A stretch of 64,000 nucleotides of DNA from Allobogoriella alba (GTDB lineage Bacteria; Actinomycetota; Actinomycetes; Actinomycetales; Actinomycetaceae): the NCBI RefSeq assembly GCF_042665525.1, contig NZ_JBHTCQ010000001.1, forward strand, positions 1,922,001 through 1,986,000, given 5' to 3'. Below, in pieces: positions 1 through 8,257 of the stretch. How positions within the stretch are numbered: position 1 is the stretch's first letter; each line of letters opens with the position of its first letter. The notes under the pieces were generated by a model, which was not told where the DNA came from, did no database searches, and worked only from the letters and a program-made list of their open reading frames with translations. The position numbers and the translations under genes are program-made.

Positions 1-456
1 GAACAGCGCGACGACGGACCGGACCTGGTCCTCGGTGGTCGCCGCGTTGCCACACACCGCGGCCATCCCCGCCCCGACCAGCGCGTTGACGTTCGGCATC
101 ACCCGCACGACCGCCTGGCCGTCCGGCAGCAGCGACTCGAGCGTCGGCAGCGTCAGGCCCGCCGCGAGCGAGGCCACCAGACTGCCCTGCGCGGCGAGCG
201 CGTCGCGCAGCGGCGGGACGACCTCCGCCACCAGGTGCGGCTTGACGGCGAGCACCACGAGCCCGCCCGGGCCCACCCGCTCGACGACCTCGAGGTTGTC
301 GGACGCCGCGGCGACGCCCGTCTCCGCGGCCAGCGCCTGCGCGCTGCGTCCGTGCAGGGAGGAGACGACCACGTCCTGGGGAGCGACGGCCTTCCCCGCC
401 GCGCCCCGCACGATCGCGCCGGCCATGTTGCCCGCCCCGATGAACCCGACCTTCAT
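1..456 (-). CDS. proC: Pyrroline-5-carboxylate reductase, N-terminal part
   Basis: ProC catalyses the last step of proline synthesis, NAD(P)H-dependent reduction of pyrroline-5-carboxylate, in the cytoplasm. Only the first 152 codons are present; the gene runs off the left edge of the window. Read from the ATG at 456, the protein opens with the Rossmann loop GFIGAGNMAGAI, then VVLAVKPHLV and MPNVNALVGAGM, blocks typical of ProC in this order. The frame is open without a stop to base 1. It is divergent from the SDR gene with about 70 bp between them. The C-terminal dimerisation domain cannot be inspected here. Confidence 0.9.
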   Translation of the reverse strand, partial: MKVGFIGAGNMAGAIVRGAAGKAVAPQDVVVSSLHGRSAQALAAETGVAAASDNLEVVERVGPGGLVVLAVKPHLVAEVVPPLRDALAAQGSLVASLAAGLTLPTLESLLPDGQAVVRVMPNVNALVGAGMAAVCGNAATTEDQVRSVVALF

Positions 457-526
457 CTGTCCGCTCCTTGACGTCGACGTGCGGACGATCGTGTCACGAG
501 GTCCACGCACACGGCATGATCGACCC

Positions 527-1297
527 ATGGCCGAGACGACACCGCAGAACCCAGCACCACGTGCCCTCGTCACCGGCGCCTCCAGCGGCATCGGCGCCGC
601 CACGGTCCGGCGCCTGCGGCGGGAGGGGTGGGAGGTGCTCGCCACGGCCCGGCGGGCGGACCGGCTGGCCGCCCTCGCCGAGGAGACCGGCTGCGAGACG
701 TATACCGCCGACCTCACCGACGAGAGCGACGTCCAGGGCCTCGTCGAGCGGGTCCGCAGCACCGGTCCGCTGCGGTCCCTGGTCAACAACGCCGGAGGCG
801 CGCTCGGCACCGACCCGGTCGAGACCGGGGACGTGGACGAATGGCGGCGGATGTACGAGATCAACGTCGTCGCCACGCTGCGGCTCACCCAGGGGCTGCT
901 GCCCGTGCTTCGGGCCGACGGCGGGGGCGACGTCCTCGTGGTGACCTCGACCGCGGCACACGGCACCTACCCGGGAGGAGGCGGGTACACGGCCGCCAAG
1001 CACGCCGAGCGGATGATCGCGGACACCCTGCGCCTCGAGCTCGTCGGGGAGCCGGTCCGGATCCTCGAGGTCGCGCCGGGGATGGTGAAGACCGAGGAGT
1101 TCTCCCTCAACCGGCTGCACGGCGACGCCGCGGCCGCGGAGGACGTCTACGCCGGTGTCGCCGAGCCGCTGGTGGCCGAGGACGTCGCGGACGTGATCGT
1201 GTTCGCCCTGACCCGCCCGGCGCACGTCAACCTGGACCGGATCATCATGCGGCCGCGGGCCCAGGCCAGCAACACGGTCGTGCACCGCGAGCGCTGA
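527..1297 (+). CDS. SDR-family NAD(P)-dependent oxidoreductase
   Basis: A 256-residue classical short-chain dehydrogenase/reductase. The cofactor loop TGASSGIG is at residues 16-23, NNAG at 87-90, and the catalytic Ser141, Tyr154 and Lys158 (YTAAK) are all present, so it should be active. The proportions and the VAPGMVKTEEF segment recall the YdfG group of NADP-dependent 3-hydroxy acid/serine dehydrogenases, but the substrate cannot be read from sequence. The frame is open upstream, but the ATG at 527 places the cofactor loop at the normal distance from the N-terminus. It is monocistronic and convergent with the AEC transporter gene, 27 bp away. Confidence 0.85.
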   Translation: MAETTPQNPAPRALVTGASSGIGAATVRRLRREGWEVLATARRADRLAALAEETGCETYTADLTDESDVQGLVERVRSTGPLRSLVNNAGGALGTDPVETGDVDEWRRMYEINVVATLRLTQGLLPVLRADGGGDVLVVTSTAAHGTYPGGGGYTAAKHAERMIADTLRLELVGEPVRILEVAPGMVKTEEFSLNRLHGDAAAAEDVYAGVAEPLVAEDVADVIVFALTRPAHVNLDRIIMRPRAQASNTVVHRER

Positions 1298-1324
1298 GCC
1301 GCCAGGGCCGCGCGGCGACGTCCG

Positions 1325-2275
1325 TCACGGCAGCAGCAGGGCGGCCACGAGCGGGATCGTCAGCATCGCGGCGAGGGTGCTGGCGGCGATGGTGGCCGCC
1401 GCGGTGCGGCCGTCGCCGCCGTACTCCCGTGCCAGCACGAACGCCGTCGTCGAGGTCGGCATCGCGGCCATGAGCACGAGCGTGCCGGTCCAGGTCGCGT
1501 CCAGCCTCGGGGCGAGCAGCGCGAGCGCACCCCACGTGGCGACCGGCAGGAGCAGCAGCTTCGTCGTGACGGCCGCGCCGACGTCGAGCACCCGCACGCC
1601 ACCGGAGGTCAGGGCACGCAGCGACGGACCGAGCGTCAGCCCGACCGCGACCAGAGCGCCCGGCACCGCGGCCCCGGCGAGCAGGTCGATGCTCGCGGTC
1701 AGCGCGTGCGGCGGCCGGATCCCGAGATGGGCGACGAGCAGCCCGGCCGCGACGCTGATCGTCACCGGGTTGAGCAGGATCGCCCGCCGCGTCGTCTCCC
1801 ACAGTGCGGGCCCGAGCCCTTCGCCGCGACCGCGGCGGGCGATCGCGAGCACCGGGTAGCCGACCATGAAGACGACGTTGTGCGCCAGCTGCGCGAGGCC
1901 CGCGGCCAGCCCGGCGCCCTCGCCGAGCAGCCCGACGGCGACCGGGATTCCGAGGTAGCCCACGTTCGCGTACCCGGCGGCCAGGGCGACCTCGCTGCCG
2001 GCGCCGCGGCGTCGCCCCCGCCCGAGCGGCAGCGCGAGGGCGGTGGCCACCAGCGCGGCGACCGCCACCGCCACGGCCAGCATCCCGACCGGGACGCCCG
2101 ACCCTGCCGGGTCGGTCCCGGCGAGCGTGTCGAAGAGGAAGCAGGGGAGCGCGACGTAGAAGACGAACGCCGTGAGGATCGGCTCGGCGTCGCGGAACCG
2201 CGCGAACCGGCCCAGCACCAGCCCCACGCCGAGGAGGACGAAGAACGGCAGCAGCGCGCCGACCGCGGCCCTCAC
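1325..2275 (-). CDS. AEC-family (auxin efflux carrier type) transporter
   Basis: A 316-residue integral membrane protein with about ten hydrophobic segments and a hydrophilic break near the middle (around GRGRRRGAG), as in the AEC family (TC 2.A.69) of bacterial organic-anion or malonate-type carriers. Family-like features are the Gly/Pro-rich helices FVFYVALPCFLFDTL, GYANVGYLGIPVA and AAMPTSTTAFVLA. The start is GTG at 2275, overlapping the stop of the upstream zinc-finger gene as GTGA, so the two are translationally coupled. It is the last gene of a three-gene minus-strand operon with panE. The substrate is unknown. Confidence 0.85.
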   Translation of the reverse strand: MRAAVGALLPFFVLLGVGLVLGRFARFRDAEPILTAFVFYVALPCFLFDTLAGTDPAGSGVPVGMLAVAVAVAALVATALALPLGRGRRRGAGSEVALAAGYANVGYLGIPVAVGLLGEGAGLAAGLAQLAHNVVFMVGYPVLAIARRGRGEGLGPALWETTRRAILLNPVTISVAAGLLVAHLGIRPPHALTASIDLLAGAAVPGALVAVGLTLGPSLRALTSGGVRVLDVGAAVTTKLLLLPVATWGALALLAPRLDATWTGTLVLMAAMPTSTTAFVLAREYGGDGRTAAATIAASTLAAMLTIPLVAALLLP

Positions 2276-2802
2276 CCGCGCCTCCTGTCAGCACGGTGGG
2301 CCCGGTGGGCCCGCACACGCTCACGGCCCTGGCATCGCACCGAGCAGAAGCGCCGGTTCTGCGCCGGGGAGCCGTCGAGGTAGACGTCGGCGCAGTCGGC
2401 GGCCGCGCAGACGCCGAGGCGGTGCCCGGCGTCCACGGCGCGCACGAGGGTCGCGACCATCGCACCGACGAGCATCTCGGTGCGCCGGCCCGTGCTCCAG
2501 CCGCGGGCGGAGGGCAGCAGCAGCGGCTGCAGGTCGACCCGCTCGACCAGGCCGTTCAGCAGGTTCCGGCGCTCCTCGACGCCGGCGGCGAACACCGGGT
2601 GGACGGCGTCGGAGGCCCGGGCGATCTCGGCGTCACCCGGCGCGGCGTCCGGCCATGCGGCCTCCAGCGCGCGCCGCCACGGGGCGGTCGGCTCCGGGAA
2701 GCCGGTCCAGGGCCGGCTCGAGACCCGGGCCGGCACGGTGCCCCACTCGTTGACGAGATCGGTGACCAGGCTCGCGGGCAGGTCGGGCAGCGGGTGCCTC
2801 AC
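2272..2802 (-). CDS. CGNR zinc-finger (ABATE domain) protein
   Basis: A 176-residue protein with a C-terminal CGNR-type zinc-binding motif: a CxxxxC pair (residues near 131-136), then NRRFCSVRCQ, followed by a basic tail rich in Arg and His. The N-terminal part matches the layout of the ABATE/DUF1470 family, stress-response proteins thought to bind nucleic acid and act as regulators. It overlaps panE upstream and the AEC gene downstream by 4 bp each (GTGA), so it may regulate or be co-expressed with the transporter. No experimental role can be inferred from the sequence alone. Confidence 0.8.
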   Translation of the reverse strand: MRHPLPDLPASLVTDLVNEWGTVPARVSSRPWTGFPEPTAPWRRALEAAWPDAAPGDAEIARASDAVHPVFAAGVEERRNLLNGLVERVDLQPLLLPSARGWSTGRRTEMLVGAMVATLVRAVDAGHRLGVCAAADCADVYLDGSPAQNRRFCSVRCQGRERVRAHRAHRADRRRG

Positions 2803-3719
2803 GCCGTGCCCCGGGCGGAGCGCTCGCGGGGCAGCTGCGAGGCGAAGATCGTCTCGTGGACCGGGGTGTCGACGCCGAGCAGGCGGCCGTGCGCCACGAC
2901 CGCGCCGTTCTGGTCCGCCAGCTCGGACGGCCGGCCCTCGGCCAGGTCACGCTGCATGGATGCGGTGGTCTCCGGCGCGAAGCCGTCGTAGACCGCGAGG
3001 ACGTCGGCGAGGTCGTCGTCGGTGAGCGGGACCTCGTGGGCGCGGGCGACGGCGAGGACCTCCTGCACCGCCCGCTCGACGAGGGCGCGGGCCTCGGGGA
3101 CCGCGCGGGTCTCGCCGACCGTGGCGCCGGACAGGGCGCCGACACCTCCGTAGGACGCGACGAGCGCGAGCTTCTTCCACAACGCCACGTCGACCCGGGC
3201 GGTCCACGAGGCCGAGATCCCGGCGGCCGCGAGGCCCTCGAGGACGACGGCGGCACCCTCGTCGACGTCGCGGTGGTCCAGGTAGCCCAGCGTGATCGAG
3301 GCGTCCGCGCCCACGAGCTCGACCGCCGACGGCGCGAGGCGCCGCGCGATGACCACCACCGTGCCGGCCAGCGTGGCCGCCGTCCCTGCCACGCCCCGGA
3401 CGTGCTCGGGCGCGTCGACGCCGTTCTGGACCGTGAGGATGCGGCCAGGGCCCGGCCGCAGCACCGGGACGATCTCCCGGGCCGCGTCCGTCACCTGCCA
3501 CGCCTTCGTCGCCACGATCGCCCAGTCGAACGGACCATGGCCCGCGAGGTCGTCGACGATCCGGACGTCTCCGACCTCCTCGTGGCGTTCCCCGCGGACC
3601 AGCGTCAGCGGGTCGGCGGAGGCGGACCGTGCCTTGAGGGTGACGGGGACGCCCCCGCGCGCCAGAGCCGCGGCCGTGTAGAGGCCGACGGCGCCCGCAC
3701 CGTAGACGAGGCAGTGCAT
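2799..3719 (-). CDS. panE: 2-dehydropantoate 2-reductase (ketopantoate reductase family)
   Basis: A 306-residue protein of the ApbA/PanE family. Canonical PanE reduces 2-dehydropantoate to pantoate with NADPH in pantothenate synthesis. The N-terminal Rossmann motif VYGAGAVGLYTA is at residues 5-16; ATKAWQV, the TVQNGVDAPE block and the central KKLALVASYGGVGAL motif (with the family Lys) follow in order. It starts at the ATG at 3719 and is the first gene of a minus-strand operon with the CGNR protein and AEC transporter. A perfect palindrome lies just upstream (3742-3783). Paralogues of PanE with other 2-oxoacid substrates are common, so the exact role is not certain. Confidence 0.85.
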   Translation of the reverse strand: MHCLVYGAGAVGLYTAAALARGGVPVTLKARSASADPLTLVRGERHEEVGDVRIVDDLAGHGPFDWAIVATKAWQVTDAAREIVPVLRPGPGRILTVQNGVDAPEHVRGVAGTAATLAGTVVVIARRLAPSAVELVGADASITLGYLDHRDVDEGAAVVLEGLAAAGISASWTARVDVALWKKLALVASYGGVGALSGATVGETRAVPEARALVERAVQEVLAVARAHEVPLTDDDLADVLAVYDGFAPETTASMQRDLAEGRPSELADQNGAVVAHGRLLGVDTPVHETIFASQLPRERSARGTA

Positions 3720-3741
3720 GGCGACCTTCCCGGAAGACGAC

Positions 3742-3783
3742 GATGCCGTAACGCACAGGCGGCGTCCTGTGCGTTACGGCATC
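3742..3783. terminator. Perfect 18-bp inverted repeat between the PepSY lipoprotein gene and panE
   Basis: GATGCCGTAACGCACAGG (3742-3759) and its exact reverse complement (3766-3783) are separated by CGGCGT. The structure lies 38-79 nt after the stop of the minus-strand lipoprotein gene, a normal place for a terminator, but no T-run follows. It also lies 23-64 bp upstream of the panE start, so an operator role is possible. Confidence 0.6.
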
Positions 3784-3820
3784 CTGTCGTCAGCCTGGCG
3801 CCGGGTCAAACCGGCCGTGC

Positions 3821-4579
3821 TCAGTCGTCGCGGTCGTCGTCCCGGTCGTTGTCCCGGTCGTCCCGGTCGTCGTCCCGGTCGTCCCGGTCGTCGTCCCGGT
3901 CGTTGTCCCGGTCGTTGTCGCGGTCGTCGTCCCGGTCACGCGTCAGCTCGCCGGAGGCCGGGTCGACCCGGTACTCGACGTCCTGACGGTCCTGGGTGTC
4001 CACCGTCACGGACCAGAAGTAGCGGTTGTTGTCCTCGTCCAGCTCGGCGTCGTCGATCGCGCCACCGGCGTCGGCCACGGCGAGCTCGATCGCCTGCCCG
4101 AGGCCGGTCGAGGCGTTCTGCAGTGCCCGCCGGTCGTCGTTGTCCAGGTCGTCGTTCTCGCTCCGAAGGACCTCGGTCCCGTCGGCGCTGACCTCGACCT
4201 CGACCGAGCGGTTCCCGGCAGCGACGTCGACCTCCCACGTGCCGTCGTCGTCGGAGTCGTCGAGGGCGTAGGCCGTACCGCCCGCGTCCTCCTCGGCGGT
4301 GGTGATCGCCTGCAGGGCCGCGGCGGTCGTGTCGTCCGGGGCGCTCCCACCGCCGCTCTCACCGGTGGGCGAGGACTCGTCGGCGCCGTCGTCCGTGGCG
4401 CCGTCATCGGTCGTGTCGTCGGCCGAGTCGTCGGTCGTCTCCTCGGTGGTGGGCTCCTCCGCGGGCGGTGCCTCGCCACCGGTGTCCTCGCCGCCGGAGC
4501 CCCCGCCACAGGCGGCGAGGGTGACGGCGAGGGCAGCGGCCAGGGCGGGAACGGCGGTGCGTCGTGTCGTTGTGCGCAT
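3821..4579 (-). CDS. PepSY-type lipoprotein with Asp/Arg repeat tail
   Basis: A 252-residue predicted lipoprotein. The signal peptide ends in the lipobox LAAC followed by a Gly run, then comes a Thr/Glu/Asp-rich linker of about 65 residues. Two PepSY-like segments follow (around residues 85-145 and 155-215), the first with AAALQAITTAEEDAGG and the second with LGQAIELAVADAGG and YRVDPASGEL. PepSY domains are often peptidase-inhibitory or periplasmic sensor modules. The last 38 residues are almost only Asp and Arg with a few Asn. The frame is open far upstream (to 8173) across ileS, but the signal peptide fixes the start at 4579. It is divergent from the ileS leader. Confidence 0.8.
   Translation of the reverse strand: MRTTTRRTAVPALAAALAVTLAACGGGSGGEDTGGEAPPAEEPTTEETTDDSADDTTDDGATDDGADESSPTGESGGGSAPDDTTAAALQAITTAEEDAGGTAYALDDSDDDGTWEVDVAAGNRSVEVEVSADGTEVLRSENDDLDNDDRRALQNASTGLGQAIELAVADAGGAIDDAELDEDNNRYFWSVTVDTQDRQDVEYRVDPASGELTRDRDDDRDNDRDNDRDDDRDDRDDDRDDRDNDRDDDRDD
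3825..3940 (-). repeat. Short tandem repeats encoding the Asp/Arg tail
   Basis: Imperfect 6- and 12-bp units built on CGGTCGTCGTCC and CGGTCGTTGTCC, read on the plus strand, encode DRDD/DRDN units at the C-terminus of the lipoprotein. All units keep the reading frame. Slippage could change the tail length without breaking the gene. Confidence 0.75.
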
Positions 4580-4684
4580 GACTCCAGCATGCGGTGCTCG
4601 GATGAGATTCGCATGAGCGGCCGATGAATGTTCTCTCACCTTCCGGACGCGGGAGCACCTCGTCACGGCCGCCGCCCGGCGCGC

Positions 4685-4690
4685 TAGACT
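4685..4690 (+). promoter_or_regulatory. Candidate -10 element of the ileS transcript
   Basis: TAGACT matches the actinobacterial -10 consensus TAnnnT and lies just upstream of the T-box leader. No convincing -35 hexamer is seen at the usual spacing. Confidence 0.45.
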
Positions 4691-4694
4691 GCGG

Positions 4695-4945
4695 CGCACA
4701 GGCGTCGACCCGGCCATCACCGGTGAGCCTCCGGAAGAACGGGGCCGGACCTCCCGCGCGAGGCCCTCAGTAGAACCGGACGGGGAGGGCCCGTCACAGC
4801 CCGCTCGAGTGGTCACGTCCCCCGCCAACGGTGGGGTACGGGGCAAGCGAGGTGGTACCGAGGTCGCGCAGACCGACGGCCCGTCAGGGGACGGGTCCGG
4901 CGTGCGCGGTCTCCCTCGCAGCAGTTGCCGACGACCCGAGGAGCG
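4695..4945 (+). ncRNA. T-box riboswitch (ileS leader, isoleucine-specific, translational type)
   Basis: The leader has the hallmarks of an actinobacterial ileS T-box. A Stem I specifier region GGCCATCACCGG has the isoleucine codon ATC at 4716-4718. A GTAGAACCGG element follows. The T-box proper (AAGCGAGGTGGTACCGAGG, 4845-4863) has a TGGT bulge able to pair with the ACCA end of tRNA-Ile. The Shine-Dalgarno GAGGAG (4938-4943) is preceded by CTCCCTCG (4911-4918), a possible sequestering strand, and no terminator T-run is present. Control is therefore expected at translation initiation: uncharged tRNA-Ile frees the ribosome site. The family is established knowledge; the folding is inferred. Confidence 0.85.
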
Positions 4946-4948
4946 ACG

Positions 4949-7900
4949 TTGACCGGCGAGCCCACGCCCTACCCCCTGCACCGTCCGGGCACTCAGGTGC
5001 CCGCCTCCCCGCGCTTCCCCGACATCGAGCGCGAGGTGCTCGAGCACTGGGAGCGGGACGGCACGTTCGCCGCCTCGGTCGCGGGCCGTCCGGCCGGGCA
5101 GGACGGGCAGAACGAGTTCGTCTTCTACGACGGTCCGCCCTTCGCCAACGGCCTGCCGCACTACGGCCACCTGCTCACCGGGTACGTCAAGGACGTCGTG
5201 CCCCGCTTCCAGACCATGCGCGGCAAGCACGTCGAGCGCCGGTTCGGCTGGGACACCCACGGCCTGCCCGCCGAGCTGGAGGCGATGAGCCAGCTCGGCA
5301 TCAAGACCAAGGAGGAGATCCTCGAGCTGGGGATCGAGACCTTCAACGCCGCCTGCCGCCGGTCGGTCCTGAAGTACACGGACGAGTGGCGGGACTATGT
5401 CACCCGCCAGGCCCGCTGGGTGGACTTCGACCACGACTACAAGACGCTCAACCCCGACTACATGGAGTCGGTGATCTGGGCGTTCAAGTCGCTCTACGAC
5501 AAGGGCCTGGTCTACGAGGGCTTCCGCGTCCTGCCGTACTGCTGGAACGACCAGACGCCGCTGTCGAACCACGAGCTGCGGATGGACGACGACGTCTACC
5601 AGATGCGTCAGGACCCGGCCGTCACGGTCGGCTTCCGCCTCGCCCCGGCCGACGACCAGGGCGCCGCCGACCCGCTCGCCGGCGCGCTCGCGCTGATCTG
5701 GACCACGACGCCGTGGACCCTGCCGTCCAACCTCCTCATCGTCGTCGGGGAGGACATCGACTACGTCGTCGTCGAGGCGCCCCACCCGGGCGAGGCGGGA
5801 CGGACCGAGCGGTACGTCCTGGCCGAGGCGCGCCTGGAGGCCTACGCCCGCGAGCTGGCCGGCGGCGACGCCGAGGAGCTGCGCTCCCGCGTGGTCGCCC
5901 GGCTGACCGGCGCCGACCTCGTCGGCCGGAGCTACACCCCGCCGTTCTCCTACTACGCGGGGCACCCCGGCGCGCACCGCATCGTCGCCGACGACTACGT
6001 CACGACGACGGACGGCACCGGGCTCGTGCACTCCGCCGGCGCCTTCGGTGAGGACGACAAGGCGACGAGCGACCGGGAGGGCATCGAGTCGGTCATGCCG
6101 GTGGGTGCGGACGGCTGCTTCACCGTCCCGGTGGCCGACTACGAGGGCCTGCAGGTCTTCGACGCGAACCCGCTGATCATCGACCACCTCAAGGCCCGCA
6201 CCCGCCGGGAGGGCGCCGTCGGCTCGGTCACCGAGGGCACCGTGCTGCTGCGCCGGGAGACCTACGACCACTCCTACCCGCACTGCTGGCGCTGCCGGCA
6301 GCCGCTGATCTACCGCGGGGTGAGCTCGTGGTTCGTCGAGGTCACCGCCTTCAAGGACCGGATGGTCGAGCTCAACCAGCAGATCCACTGGGTGCCGGAG
6401 CACATCAAGGACGGGCAGTTCGGCAGGTGGCTGGAGAACGCCCGCGACTGGTCCATCACCCGGAACCGGTTCTGGGGCAGCCCGGTGCCGGTGTGGCGCT
6501 CGGACGACCCGGCCTACCCGCGCATCGACGTCTACGGCTCCCTGGCCGAGCTCGAGCGGGACTTCGGTGAGCTGCCCCGGAACGCCGACGGCGAGGTGGA
6601 CCTGCACCGGCCGTACATCGACCGGCTCACCCGGCCCAACCCCGACGACCCCACCGGCCGGTCCACGATGCGGCGCGTCGAGGACGTGCTGGACGTGTGG
6701 TTCGACTCCGGGTCGATGTCCTACGCCCAGGTGCACTACCCGTTCGAGAACGCGGACTGGTTCGAGCACCACTTCCCGGGTGACTTCATCGTCGAGTACA
6801 TCGGGCAGACCCGCGGCTGGTTCTACACCCTGCACGTCCTGGCCTCGGCCCTCTTCGACCGGCCGGCCTTCTCCGCGTGCGTGTCCCACGGCATCGTGCT
6901 CGGCTCCGACGGGCAGAAGATGAGCAAGTCGCTGCGCAACTACCCGGACGTGCGCGAGGTCTTCGACCGCGACGGTGCCGACGCGATGCGCTGGTTCCTC
7001 ATGGCCAGCCCCATCCTGCGCGGAGGCAACCTGGTCGTCACCGAGCAGGGCATCCGGGACGCCGTGCGGCAGATCCTGCTGCCGCTGTGGAACACGTGGT
7101 ACTTCTTCGCGCTCTACTCCGGCACGGTCGATCAGGGCCGGGGCTACCGGTACACCCCGCTCGACCTGACCGACCGGGCGCGCCTGGCGGACCTGCACGT
7201 CATGGACCGCTACCTGCTTGCCCACACCCGTGACCTCGCACGCACCGTCGCCGAGCAGCTCGAGGCCTACGACATCGCGGCCGCCTGCCAGTCGGTGCGT
7301 GAGTACCTCGACCTGCTCACCAACTGGTACGTGCGCACCTCCCGCGACCGGTTCTGGGAGGAGGACCGGGGCGCCTTCGACACCCTCGGCACCGCCCTGG
7401 AGGTCCTGTGCCGCGTCATGGCGCCCCTCGCGCCGCTGGTCACCGAGGAGGTCTGGCGCGGCCTGACCGGCGGGCGCAGCGTCCACCTCACCGACTGGCC
7501 CGAGCTGCCGGACACGGTCGCCGACCCCGGGCTGGTCGCCGCCATGGACGCCGCGCGGGACGTCGTGTCGGTCACCCACGGGCTGCGCAAGGCCGCCAAG
7601 GTGCGGGTCCGTCAGCCGCTGCGGACGCTGACGGTGGTCCTCACCGACCCGGCGGGCGTCAGCCAGTTCGCCGACCTGGTGGCCAGCGAGGTCAACGTCA
7701 AGGACGTCCAGGTGCGCGGCCTGGACGACGGCGCCGCCGCCGAGTACGGCATCGTCACCCGGCTGACGGTCAACGCCCGCGCCGCCGGGCCACGCCTCGG
7801 CAAGGACGTCCAGCGGGCCATCCGGGCCGCCCGGGAAGGTCGGTGGGAGCAGGCTGGGCCCGACAGGGACGGCGTGGTGGTCGACGGCATCGCGCTGCAG

Positions 7901-8257
7901 GACGGCGAGTACGACCTCGTCACCGAGGTGGACGCCGCCGTGGTCGGCGCCGAGAGCCGGGCCGCGCTGCTGCCCGGCGGCGGTTTCGTGGTCCTCGACC
8001 TCACCGTGGACGAGGAGCTCGCGGCCGAGGGGTACGCCCGCGACCTGGTCCGGCAGGTCCAGGACGAGCGCAAGGCGGCCGGGTTGTACGTGGCCGACCG
8101 GATCCGGCTCGAGCTGCGGGTGCCCGCCGAGAAGGTGGCCTGGGTCGAGGCGCACCGCGACCTCATCGCCCACGAGACCCTGGCCCTCGAGCTCGACGTC
8201 TCGGCCGGCGCGGACGGCACCGCCGAGGTCTCGGTCGCGAAGGTGGCCACCCCGTGA
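4949..8257 (+). CDS. ileS: Isoleucyl-tRNA synthetase, type 2 (eukaryote-like)
   Basis: A 1102-residue class Ia synthetase that charges tRNA-Ile. The HIGH-type motif is HYGH at residues 71-74 within PPFANGLPHYGHLLTG, and KMSKS begins at residue 657. The HYGH form, the GWDTHGLP block, the length and the C-terminal domain without a zinc cluster indicate the IleS2 class, members of which are often insensitive to mupirocin. The editing (CP1) domain lies roughly between residues 190 and 420. The TTG at 4949 is chosen as start because GAGGAG lies 5 nt upstream; an in-frame TTG at 4925 has no such site. The gene is under T-box control and overlaps folC (GTGA). Confidence 0.95.
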   Translation: MTGEPTPYPLHRPGTQVPASPRFPDIEREVLEHWERDGTFAASVAGRPAGQDGQNEFVFYDGPPFANGLPHYGHLLTGYVKDVVPRFQTMRGKHVERRFGWDTHGLPAELEAMSQLGIKTKEEILELGIETFNAACRRSVLKYTDEWRDYVTRQARWVDFDHDYKTLNPDYMESVIWAFKSLYDKGLVYEGFRVLPYCWNDQTPLSNHELRMDDDVYQMRQDPAVTVGFRLAPADDQGAADPLAGALALIWTTTPWTLPSNLLIVVGEDIDYVVVEAPHPGEAGRTERYVLAEARLEAYARELAGGDAEELRSRVVARLTGADLVGRSYTPPFSYYAGHPGAHRIVADDYVTTTDGTGLVHSAGAFGEDDKATSDREGIESVMPVGADGCFTVPVADYEGLQVFDANPLIIDHLKARTRREGAVGSVTEGTVLLRRETYDHSYPHCWRCRQPLIYRGVSSWFVEVTAFKDRMVELNQQIHWVPEHIKDGQFGRWLENARDWSITRNRFWGSPVPVWRSDDPAYPRIDVYGSLAELERDFGELPRNADGEVDLHRPYIDRLTRPNPDDPTGRSTMRRVEDVLDVWFDSGSMSYAQVHYPFENADWFEHHFPGDFIVEYIGQTRGWFYTLHVLASALFDRPAFSACVSHGIVLGSDGQKMSKSLRNYPDVREVFDRDGADAMRWFLMASPILRGGNLVVTEQGIRDAVRQILLPLWNTWYFFALYSGTVDQGRGYRYTPLDLTDRARLADLHVMDRYLLAHTRDLARTVAEQLEAYDIAAACQSVREYLDLLTNWYVRTSRDRFWEEDRGAFDTLGTALEVLCRVMAPLAPLVTEEVWRGLTGGRSVHLTDWPELPDTVADPGLVAAMDAARDVVSVTHGLRKAAKVRVRQPLRTLTVVLTDPAGVSQFADLVASEVNVKDVQVRGLDDGAAAEYGIVTRLTVNARAAGPRLGKDVQRAIRAAREGRWEQAGPDRDGVVVDGIALQDGEYDLVTEVDAAVVGAESRAALLPGGGFVVLDLTVDEELAAEGYARDLVRQVQDERKAAGLYVADRIRLELRVPAEKVAWVEAHRDLIAHETLALELDVSAGADGTAEVSVAKVATP

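Noticed and set aside
3821..8173. A 1450-codon open frame on the minus strand
   Set aside because: Only its last 252 codons, from the signal peptide at 4579, form a gene. The rest is antisense to ileS and its T-box leader and has a composition typical of GC-rich shadow frames.
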